The notes under the pieces are model-generated. The model was not told where the DNA came from and searched no databases. It saw only the letters and a list, made by a program, of their open reading frames with translations. A stretch of 64,000 nucleotides of DNA from Enoplolaimus lenunculus (Eukaryota > Nematoda > Enoplea > Enoplida > Thoracostomopsidae): NCBI GenBank assembly GCA_030248215.1, contig JASANG010001373.1, forward strand, positions 62,001 through 126,000, given 5' to 3'. Positions 55,096 through 64,000 of this stretch are shown here, piece by piece. The stretch's first letter is position 1, and each line of letters opens with the position of its first letter. Position numbers and translations under genes: made by a program.

Positions 55096-58000
55096 CTATC
55101 TTTCAACATTATAATACCCAAACAATTGTTCATAATCAGTGTTTGAAAACTTTGGTATAAAATTAACTTTAACACATTCAGTTACTCCTTCAGTCAGTGC
55201 CGGTTGCTTAAATTTCAATTTAAAAGAATTCAAAATCATTTCATTCACATTCGCGTGCGCTTTATCCGGTCCACAAAGCAGCCGAAATCGGTTAATATGA
55301 ACCGCCATCGAATGATCTACAGCCATTTCAAATGTTCTAACCGTAGAATATTTATATTTTTGAGCTAAACTAATATAAGGTTTCCTTGAGTTCAAATCTG
55401 GATTCGTATTATCAACAACAACCGATAGTTTACGCTTCAGCGCGTCTTCAGCGTATTGCAAGCAACGTTGTTGAGTCTTCAACGAATCTCGATTCACAAT
55501 TTCAAATCCCAACGGTTTGAGTACGTTTGTGACGAATGTCGACTTACCCGAACCAGGATATCCGATCATTACAATCAATTCTGGACGGCCTGAAACTTTT
55601 CAAGCCTCACAATATTGATGCTAAAATCACCGTACAATTCAGCTAACTTCAAAACAACGATTGCACTTTTCAACAGTAATCTATTCTACTGCTACGAACA
55701 CCCTCCATACTACTCAAACGAAGGGAGACGTTTTCACTAACATCCAAACCTTTCAATCCATTTTGTGCTGTTTTGTTCGCCGCCGAGGGGCTGCCGCCCG
55801 CTCTCAATCCCCTCATTTTAAACGGATACTAAACCTGGATGAGGATTTCACGCTCGAAGTTCGCCGCACTAACCAATTCATTATAGTGATACAGGTTAAA
55901 TCGTTAACTATGCACCTTTGGTCAGTTTAGGCGTATATGAGAAAGACCGCTTAGCGTGGGAAGCTTGCCGACGGTAGTCTCCATCCAACTTTAGTGCCTG
56001 TCCTTTCAAATTGGTAAAGGGGTCGTTTAGGCTTTAGGCTAAGAAGCTGTTCTATGCTTGATTTTTATTTACGGTTTTGTAAAATATCTCTGGCATAAAA
56101 TTTTATCCAAACTATATGTAATTGCGTGTTTCGGCCAATGTAAAGAACAGGGTTGGAGCAGTATTATAAGCATATTCCTAAGCCTAAGCCTAAGCCTAAG
56201 GATGAGCCTATTCCTAAGCCTAAGCCTAAGCCTAAGGATGAGCCTATTCCTAAGCCTAAGCCTAAGCCTAAGCCTAAGCCTAAGCCTAAGCGTAAGCGTA
56301 AGAATGAGCATATTCCTAAGCCTAAGCCTAAGCCATGCAAAAATAATCAGTCTAAAGCATAAACTTACTCCATTCTGTCCCGCAGAAAAACGTTCCGCCC
56401 CTGATCTTTACACGGGTCCCTGTTTCGATAAAAAACAAACTAACCGTTTTCAAAGGGTACTTTCGTATCCTCAGGATCATACAAGTGTTTCGGCGGATTA
56501 CGAATCAAAGACAACGGATTAAATGACGGCAACCGATACGGAATGCTATCTTTAGATCCAGTGAAGTATTGTTCAGGAGTGTAAAATGCAACACCAACAT
56601 TCAACGCAAACAACCGGTCGCCACAGGAAAAATCTTTCTTTTTTACGTTCGAAACAGCCTAAAATATCCGACACAGTTTAGCAGTAGATTCAGAGTTTTT
56701 CAATGCAGGAAATACTTTTTGAGTTCTGAAATTTTACAACATTAAACTGTGTAATCCATGGTGTAAACGAATAGTAAAAATAACGGAAACGGAAATCGAA
56801 AACAGATATTGAAATATAAAAGTTTCAAAGATGTTTTATTTTTCTGCCAACACAATTGAGGCGCGCACTCACCGGACTTTCTAAATTTTTAAAGAAAAAA
56901 TGGCGGATGCATCAAAAATTTTACGATTTTGGATGTGTTTTGTAATTTTTATTTCATTTCGAGCAATTACAGCATTATCTGTAATGAAAAATTGCACGAT
57001 ATATACATACCTACGTGATTTGTAACTAATTTTGATCGTAAAAATAATATAATATCCATTATTTCTATAACAGAAACAGAAAGAGACACCGATTTTTACC
57101 AGAAACGGAAACGGATATTCGGTTACAACTTGGTGTAGGTAAACACTTTGAATGGCAAAACTTCATCACAACAAGACCTGGTAATCGTCAAATGAATCTC
57201 GCTACAGTTCAGACAGAAAAATAATGTCGGTTTCTAAGCAGATGCTACACACATTTGAGAATACGGACACTAAACTAAGATTTATACTCAAATATTTTTT
57301 GCTAACTTATGCAATTTCCACAATATCATGCGTACACCAGACCAGATGACTTTTGATGGTGTAATATTATGGACGCTGAAGCTTTTTGGCTTCAACGTTC
57401 AGGATAGTGAAGCTTTTTGTGCTTCAGTAGGCTGCACACTACCCCCTCAAAAGTCACCTGGTGTACGCATGATACTGTGGAATTTGCATTACTTCTCTCC
57501 CAGCAGCGTCACCCACGTAAAAGCTTAACGATTTGTCGATTACAATACCGCCATTATAATCATTTTGAAGCAAATTCCACATGCCGGGTAGCGGTTTTCT
57601 GAAAAAATGGCACAAGACAATCAACCTTAAATTTCGATTCGGATTACAATACCTACTAAATTTAAACAAGCTCTAGTAATCGCAAGATTTATTTCCAACA
57701 GGTTACAAATATACACGTGCACATATAGTACTTGAGAAAATTATAATATCGGCTGTGTGGTGTAAATGGGTAGCGCGCTTGACTTGTGAGCGAGAGGTCC
57801 GAGGTTCGATTGCCGGCGTTGCCATATGTTAATGAGAAGTTTAGTGAACAACCATGTATATCCGCAGTACTTTGGGAAAAGGGGTCATCCGGACCGTGCG
57901 CAGTTCTGACAGTTTACATCGCAAATAGTCTGAAAACTTCCCACGGTGGAAAAAATAATTTATTTGCCAATAACTCGTTAACCAAACGTCTGATTGCAAA

Positions 58001-60320
58001 AAATATAACACCATTGGACTCAGCTCTGTAAGCTGCATCGAATGATATATAATCTGCCAAACTTTTGACCAAAACTTAAATAGTCGAAACTTTAAAAATT
58101 CAAATTTGGGTATGAAATGATCAGGGTAAATCATCACAAACTTAAATATGCGAAAATTTTTAAAATCCGACCACTTTTGAGCAAACACGGGCTGGAGGAG
58201 ATAACCGAAAAGACCCCAATTTTTCCCATTTCATTTGCTATACTCCTGTGCCAATTTTGAGTTCAACAACTGCAATAGTTAGTGAGTTTGAAATCATGTT
58301 GCTAAACTAATGATTGTTGTTATACACATTTGAGAATATGGGCAAAATTCAAATTTTATTCCGAAACACTAACCTATTCATTCCAGATCCAGAAGAAACA
58401 AACGCTTGTACTGGACATCCCAACGCATTAACGACGCTTTCAATTTTTTCCTTTAAATCAGCCAAAATCACTTTTCCACTGACGAGGCCTTTTTGATTGG
58501 TAAATATCACAATCTTGTAGCCTAAACAATAAAATGAAATATAAAACGTTCGGTGAATGTTACTTTTAGGGACGTTACAGTAGATTAAGCGTATTCCTAA
58601 GCCTAAGCCTAAGCGTAATCGTCGCAAAAATGTGTTCCTAAGCCTAAGCCTAAGCAAAAATGTAATCTAGAATAAAAACCTACTAATAGTGTTGACTATA
58701 CTTCGCCTGAATCTTGGGCACGTTCCCCCGCATTTAAGATTAAAACCTAGGCGCAGGGTTAAGCTTAGGCTTAGGCTTAGGTAAGGTTTAGACAAACGTT
58801 TAAGTTTAGACTTAGATAAACATTTCCACGATCTAAGCCTAAGCCTAACCATTTTAACATGAGCTTAATTCTACAATATTACACCAGCAAACTAACCTGT
58901 TCTGAATACTGATTTCAATTTTGCCGGAATACTTGGTAGAAACAGCTGCCAGTCGTGCTTATCTTTAGCGAAAACTTTGCCAGATTTTGTGCATATTAAT
59001 GTTCCGTCCATATCAAACGCCGCTATCTAAAATAGTAAAAAAATAAACAAACAATATTCAACCTTGAGCTACAATAATAACTACGGTTCAACTCAGATGT
59101 TCGTCTCGTGGTAAAAATCGACATCCGGCTCGTGTATTTTAGTTTGATGCATATTAATGGCTTAAAGCTATAAACACAATGACCAGTTTTGTCCAAGCTG
59201 TACATTGTGCTCGATATGATCGATATAAGGAAATATACCTGCAAACATATAATCGACCAAAGACTTGAAATGACAATATATAGCAACTAGTAAACTGACT
59301 TCCAAGGATTTTAAATCCGAATATACGCTTAACATTAAGTTTCGGCTCTGGACGATCCGTAAAATATTACTCGATGCATATGTATACCTCGCCGGAAAAT
59401 GATACATTAAAAACAAGTTTCGGCTCTGGACGATCCGTAAAATATTACTCGATGCATATCTATACCTCGCCGGAAAATGATACATTAAAAACAAGTTTCG
59501 GCTCTGGACGATCCGTAAAATATTACTCGATGCATATCTATACCTCGCCGGAAAATGATACATTAAAAACAAGTTTCGGCTCTGGACGATCCGTAAAATA
59601 TTACTCGATGCATATCTATACCTCGCCGGAAAATGATACATTAAAAACAAGTTTCGGCTCTGGACGATCCGTAAAATATTACTCGATGCATATCTATACC
59701 TCGCCGGAAAATGATACATTAAAAACAAGTTTCGGCTCTGGACGATCCGTAAAATATTACTCGATGCATATCTATACCTCGCCGGAAAATGATACATTAA
59801 AAACAAGTTTCGGCTCTGGACGATCCGTAAAATATTACTCGATGCATATCTATACCTCGCCGGAAAATGATACATTAAAAACAAGTTTCGGCTCTGGACG
59901 ATCCGTAAAATTTTATTCGATGCATATCTATACCTCGCCGGAAAATGATACTTTAAACAAATACTTCACTCTCGATGGTACCAAGAGTCGGTAATGACAA
60001 GAGTGTGCAACTCTTATGGCCCTGCATGGGACAAAATGTACCACCGGGAGTTGCGTTTTTGGCTGACCCTGCTTGTTTAGAGGGTGGCTGCTATCATATG
60101 AATATCCCTAAATTAAACTATAAGGGAAGAATGTTTGATGCCCCGTACATAAACTGTCACGGTTCGCACCGGTTGTACCCCCCTCAAAATAAAAGTGGGG
60201 TAGGAATAAAAACGCAACGCGTGCCGGGTATATTGTTTTCTGAACAGAATGTGCCCAATAGCACACTATTCTGAAATAGAGCTAATCCACTCTTGATGCT
60301 ACTTTGTATCATATACTATC

Positions 60321-60369
<49 letters not shown>

Positions 60370-63230
60370 AAAACCAAGAGTCTATGATACCCTTAAACAA
60401 GAGTATGCAACAAGCCTTGTTAACCACATCTGCCAGCGCTCGTTGCGTTTTGGTCCTATCCCTCTCACTTTGGGTGGAGGGTCGATATTACGTCCATTAC
60501 GTACACGTGTAATTGCCAGCCTACATCGAAAACCTAATCGGAGATTTCAGCATCTTCGAAGATTTTGACCCCCCAAAATAGGGGGCGGGTGTAGTCCAAA
60601 AATGCAACGCGCTGGATAGATTCTTTACTACACAGAATATACCCAGTTGCATACTCTTGTTAAAGGGAATCATGCACTCTTGATAAAACTGGCAAAACTC
60701 AAAATTATCACAACTAAATTCAGTTTGTATACTGCTTGTTTACCCCCATCAAAACAACAATTAAGATATGGGACGCTCGAGTAGCCCACCGGGACCAATA
60801 TACGTGTTTGCGGGACGACGTGTAACTCCCATCATTAATCACAACTGATAAATAATAAACGTCTTTCGCTCACCTTATTCGAATCTGTTAAGTCATTCGA
60901 ATTAAAAACGAAAAAGTTATCACAATCAGTCCATCCACATTTTCGTTTCACTAACACGGCAGTGTTCGTTGGACATTGTACGCTAAACGACTCCATATTA
61001 CCTGAAATTACTAATTTCAAATATATTACAAAATTTCACAAAATTAAACTAAAATCGCAAAATAAAATATTTTGTCTTAAAATTGCCTAAATTTTACGCA
61101 CGAATTTGATACATTTCAAGCAATACACAATTACAGTCTGAATAATGGTAAACATGTAAATTGTACAGGTCTGGCACTTGGAACACAGGGAGACGTTGAG
61201 GACTCAGAAACTAGAATGCCAAAAGTTAAGTTAGGCTTAGAATTAGGCTTCAGACTAGGCTTAAGGGTAGGCTTAGGCTTAGTGGGTAGGCCATATCCGT
61301 TACAATGGCCCATATTACTTTAAGATACGTCCAGGTTTCTGGTGGGTCCATAAAAGAGTAGGTTTAGATTCTAGATTACATTGTTTTGCTTAGGCTTAGG
61401 CTTAGGCTTAGGCTTAGGAACACACTTTTGTAATGCTTCGGCTTAGGCTTAGGCTAAGGAATACGCTAAATCTACCGTTACGACCCTTAAAGTAACATTG
61501 GCCGTTACAAAAATCGCAACGGGTGTAAAAAAACCAACCGAACAAATCTGTCCGCCTTACATAAATTATCACTACTCACCAGTTGCACTTCTCAATATCT
61601 CAAATAATGTAATTAAATTTATTTTTTTCACTCAAAAACTAAAATTTCCACGTCACAAATGACCGAAAACGCAATCATATTACGAATTCCGACTGCATAT
61701 TGCAATTTTAGCAAAATCGAAACGAAATATTACACAAATCCTGTGACTGCAGTTGCAATTACTGCGCCGTGTATTACTGACCGTGACTGTACATAAATAC
61801 ATACCCGAGTCTGTTGATGAAAAATATCGGTCCGCGTGTTTTCGAGCCAATAGCAACTTAGCCTCAACGCTAGCATCATCAGCGGATTCCGTACCACTGG
61901 ATTGTTTTGGTTCATTCACCATAGTATCACGCGGTATTGTGGAAGCTTCTGAAATTAAAATATAACTTAACAAACATTGGCTGGGTTTCCGAAACCTTAC
62001 TTAAGTACGACTTAGTACTTAAGTTCGTGCCAAGTAATTATTGCTTAACCGATTTGCCGTTTCTAAAATCGTACTTAAGTTAAGTAAATGCTTAATTCGC
62101 TGACTAAATTTGATATACTACAAGTTAACCGCTCAAGCATACTAGCCTGTAGACTAATGGTGACTCCTTAATATAAAGCAAAACTATTAGTTCCTTGTCA
62201 TCGCAATGGCCGATATTTGGTGTTTCTTTGGTTGTGCTCGAAAATTTAAGTACGTACTTAAGTCGGCGACTTAAGTAATTGCTTAAGTGTAACTTAATGA
62301 CCAGAAGTACTTAAAAATGAGAAATAAGTTCGTAAGGCAAACCTAAAATTAGACTAAAAACATCAACAAATTTTGGTTTGACAAATTCACACCAGTTCAG
62401 TATTAATCAGCGGGGTACACAGCAGTGAATTCACTCCTCCGAAACTTGTGACGAAAATAAAAAATACTCTTTTACAGAGTTCAAGTTTAAAATCACCTGT
62501 CTGTATGATTCGTTTACATAAAGTTTTTGCCGGAACAGGAACAGGAACATAAGTTGAATTTCTTTGGGAGGAACCGAAACAGGAACAGGAAGCGAAATTT
62601 GAAATAATTTTTATTACCAAATTACAGTTGGACTTTCTAGAACACCTCCGAAAAAATTACTTAAACGAATTTTCAGCTATTTCAGCATCAAGTTTTGTGA
62701 AAGCCCAACAGAAACAGTTTATTAACAAAACTGAAATAATTGGAAAAACGCAACGTTTCTCCAATATTTAAATGATTAGGCATACTATGCCACAAAACCG
62801 TAAAAAATTTTGGTTACGACACCTTCGAATGCAGGAACAGGAACATGAATTGAATTTTTGTAGGAATTCCGGCCGGAGCACGAAATCCGGTTCAACCCTG
62901 CAGTATCCCCACAAATTGAAATAACAGCAACGTACTTGTGGCAGCCGGCAAACGAAATAACCCAGACTGACCGTTTTTTTTAACTTCGGTCCAAGACTCG
63001 GTTTTAGCCGATCCCTGGCGTCCGTATAAAATTAATTCGCTCACCTGTACTGTCTTCATCGGCCACACAAACGTCATACTGGTACTTGTTTCCGAGTACA
63101 CAAAGTTCATCGCCATCTTCCAATCCGTAGACTGCCTCTCGACCAGTCTTTGTTCCGTTCAAATACGCCGGTTTGACGCCAACGCTACGCATTGTAAACA
63201 ACCGTTTGCGATCATTGAAACCGATTTCAA
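55096..63230 (-). CDS. PNKP: Polynucleotide kinase 3'-phosphatase (PNKP)
   Basis: Eight exons in transcript order: 63230-63045, 61948-61805, 61001-60874, 59026-58897, 58521-58374, 57598-57493, 56658-56445, 55589-55096. All junction phases agree, giving 516 residues plus a missing N-terminus (human PNKP has 521). Exon 1 is the C-terminal part of the FHA domain ([12 protein letters not shown]..., GLEDGDEL), which binds phosphorylated XRCC1/XRCC4. Exons 2-3 are the linker, ending [12 protein letters not shown]. Exons 4-7 are the HAD phosphatase: FDMDGTL (nucleophile Asp), [33 protein letters not shown]. Exon 8 is the kinase: Walker [10 protein letters not shown], then [12 protein letters not shown] and VVDNTNPD. 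The enzyme repairs DNA strand-break ends by removing 3'-phosphate and adding 5'-phosphate, in the nucleus and mitochondria. All catalytic motifs are intact. The first FHA strands (the GRGP/CSR region) must lie in an exon that I could not find before 64000. Confidence 0.93.
56133..56418. mobile_element. TTAGGC-core MITE in the last PNKP intron
   Basis: GGCCAATGTAAAGAACAGGG to TGATCTTTACACGGGTC; flanks CGTGTTTC / CCTGTTTC (7 of 8). It ends 27 bp from the exon 7 donor. Confidence 0.85.
56745..57135. mobile_element. GGTGTAAACG element with AACGGAAACGGA arms
   Basis: TGGTGTAAACGAATAGTAAA at the left; GGAAACGGATATTCGGTTACA at the right. A relative lies inverted at 32790-33065 (CCGTTTCCGTTATTTTTACTA, then TTTACACCCTG). 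In PNKP intron 6. Confidence 0.5.
57329..57469. mobile_element. TGCGTACACCAG MITE next to PNKP exon 6
   Basis: TGCGTACACCAGACCAGATG and its inverse ACCTGGTGTACGCA enclose GAAGCTTTTTGGCTTCA hairpins. Half-copies of the end (TTGCGTACACCAG) occur at 43573 and 47360. It ends about 24 bp from the exon 57493-57598. Confidence 0.65.
57751..57823 (+). tRNA. tRNA-like sequence in a PNKP intron, anticodon TGT (uncertain)
   Basis: 73 nt: acceptor arms GGCTGTG / CGTTGCC (mostly pairing), TGGTGTAAATGGGTAGC (A-box), loop CTTGTGA between CTTGA and GCGAG, then GAGGTTCGATTGCC (B-box). Loop spacing gives TGT (Thr). The T-stem pairs badly, so a tRNA pseudogene or SINE head is as likely as a working gene. It is antisense to PNKP. 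Confidence 0.4.
58552..58685. mobile_element. GTTACTTTAGGGACG MITE (family C), partial
   Basis: GGTGAATGTTACTTTTAGGG at the left, CCTAAG blocks, TGTAATCTAGAATAAAAACC at the right; terminal bases lost. It starts 31 bp from the acceptor of the exon 58374-58521. Confidence 0.65.
59337..59960. repeat. 78-bp minisatellite in a PNKP intron
   Basis: Eight tandem copies, starting at 59337, 59415, 59493, 59571, 59649, 59727, 59805 and 59883, with hardly any differences. The unit contains AAGTTTCGGCTCTGGACGAT and GCATATCTATACCTCGCCGG. 78 is 26 codons, so a 26-residue repeat is open on each strand; I take both as artefacts. Confidence 0.93.
59982..60295. mobile_element. CAAGAGT MITE with 7-bp TSD (family E, copy 3)
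   Basis: CAAGAGTCGGTAATGACAAG to ATCCACTCTTG, flanked by ATGGTAC / ATGCTAC. It abuts the 78-bp array. Confidence 0.8.
60319..60366. repeat. (ATT)n microsatellite
   Basis: About 16 ATT triplets between two family E elements. Confidence 0.9.
60375..60682. mobile_element. CAAGAGT MITE with 7-bp TSD (family E, copy 4)
   Basis: CAAGAGTCTATGATACCC to CATGCACTCTTG, flanked by AGAAAAC / ATAAAAC (6 of 7). Confidence 0.75.
61307..61503. mobile_element. GTTACTTTAAGGGG MITE (family C) in PNKP intron 2
   Basis: GGCCCATATTACTTTAAGAT to CCTTAAAGTAACATTGGCC; flanks GTTACAAT / GTTACAAA (7 of 8). Confidence 0.88.
61990..62345. repeat. CTTAAGTACG inverted-repeat region in PNKP intron 1
   Basis: CTTACTTAAGTACGACTTAGT near 62000 is mirrored by AAGTACGTACTTAAGTCGGC near 62250. 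Dense in CTTAAGTA/TACTTAAG, so probably a further small transposon. Confidence 0.5.
62510..62902. mobile_element. CAGGGTTGAACC element (family K, inverted copy)
   Basis: The right end CCGGTTCAACCCTG inverts to CAGGGTTGAACCGG, as at 24234; GGAACAGGAACAGGAA arms match GTTCCTG words there. In PNKP intron 1. Confidence 0.6.
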
Positions 63231-63346
63231 CTGAAATACAAATTTTTATCAGCAACGTCGCGATGCTTAAATAGCTAATGTTATTCAGGTACATAATTTT
63301 AAAAAAATTGCAACCAATGGTGTCAGTAGGATTTTTAAACAAGCAA

Positions 63347-63556
63347 ACGCTGCAAAAAATGATGAGTCAATCTGACTCTCGCCGAAATAGGTTTTTTCAG
63401 GACTACACAAACTGAGTCAAATTCGACTTCGACAGAGTCAAACATGCGACTCAGTGAGTCGAATTTCACTCTGGCGGAGTCGAATTTTGACTCAATTTGA
63501 GTAGTCTCGAAAAGCATATTTCGGAGAGAGTCAATTTGACTAACCAAATTCCAAAG
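63347..63556. mobile_element. GAGTCAAATTGAC palindrome MITE upstream of PNKP exon 1
   Basis: CGCTGCAAAAAATGATGAGTC to GACTAACCAAATTCCAAAGTGC, hairpin arms as in the other copies. It lies about 120 bp before the first resolved PNKP exon. Confidence 0.75.
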
Positions 63557-63622
63557 TGCACGATTCACTAATTCGGAAATCACAAGACCTGCTACCACCA
63601 ACTAGTTATAACTGCTTATGGC

Positions 63623-63860
63623 CACAGACAAGAGATAAACCCATGGTTGTACCCGGGCACAGACAAGAGATAAACCCATGGTTGTACCCGGGCACAGACA
63701 AGAGATAAACCCATGTTTGTACCCGGGCACAGACAAGAGATCAACCCATGGTTGTACCCGGGCACAGACAAGAGATAAACCCATGGTTGTACCCGGGCAC
63801 AGACAAGAGATAAACCCATGGTTGTACCCGGGCACAGACAAGAGACAAACCTACGGTTGT
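63623..63860. repeat. 35-bp minisatellite
   Basis: About 6.5 copies of ACAGACAAGAGATAAACCCA (plus TGGTTGTACCCGGGC). Period 35 keeps all frames open on the minus strand; not protein coding. Confidence 0.9.
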
Positions 63861-64000
63861 ACCCTAAACAGATTCATAACAGCGATCAAGTAGAATTTAA
63901 ACGCAAATACCTGACCGATAAGCGCTATATCACCCATCGACATTCATGCTACGCTCTGCATCCGAAATACCGTACGGCAGGTACGATAATATTTGCCAAA

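Noticed and set aside
59168-59994. 26-residue repeat proteins on both strands
   Set aside because: Produced by a 78-bp minisatellite within a PNKP intron; no start context or conserved domain, and both strands are equally open.
62934-63015. Extra PNKP exon ([16 protein letters not shown]) after the FHA exon
   Set aside because: It would need a 29-bp intron and its phase does not follow from the FHA exon. Joining 63045 directly to 61948 keeps the frame.
63602-63893. Repeat proteins with PGYNHG / VQPWV units
   Set aside because: The 35-bp minisatellite leaves all minus-strand frames open in a three-unit cycle.

Overview
This is animal (invertebrate metazoan) nuclear DNA: AT-rich, gene-poor, with spliced genes whose exon phases agree, and no operons, ribosome-binding sites or CRISPR. 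I cannot fix the phylum. A secreted multi-copy peptide precursor and a synaptopodin-like protein argue for an animal with neurons and muscle. The word TTAGGC, the nematode-type telomere repeat, is abundant but sits inside transposons, so it is weak evidence for the host's group.

Five genes can be supported. (1) 10.4-12.0 kb, plus: an intronless asparagine-rich RING/SIAH-type zinc-finger protein with a C-terminal membrane anchor. (2) 28.0-30.5 kb, plus: a two-exon neuropeptide-type precursor with 13 copies of a peptide ending YLPMM, separated by dibasic sites. (3) 34.2-41.2 kb, plus: a six-exon gene for a 421-residue protein with synaptopodin-like features. (4) 47.3-50.8 kb, plus: a four-exon mini-thioredoxin of 82 residues that lacks the CxxC motif. 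(5) 55.1-63.2 kb, minus: eight exons of polynucleotide kinase 3'-phosphatase (PNKP: FHA, phosphatase and kinase domains), with the extreme N-terminus unresolved. The genes look functionally unrelated; no pathway links them.

Most of the rest is small non-autonomous DNA transposons (MITEs). About a dozen families were recognised by inverted ends and target-site duplications (TSDs). They include a family with about 24 copies, 8-bp hAT-like TSDs and a core of TTAGGC repeats; a CAGTGGCGGATCC hAT-like family; a TTAA/CCC piggyBac-like family carrying a tRNA-Gly-like core; a CAAGAGT family with 7-bp TSDs; and a GAGTCAAATTGAC palindrome family. They nest in one another, fill the introns of all four spliced genes and land next to exons and stop codons.

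Tandem arrays are the third component: two related CpG-rich satellites (8.1 and 23 kb), a GGGCCC 24-mer, a 23-mer AT satellite, a 78-bp array inside a PNKP intron, a 23-bp hairpin array, a 35-bp array, long TTAGGC runs and many ATT/TA microsatellites. A 300-bp GC-rich, homopolymer-rich patch at 31.5 kb looks foreign or artefactual. I saw no LTR element, Polinton or other virus-like element that I could support.
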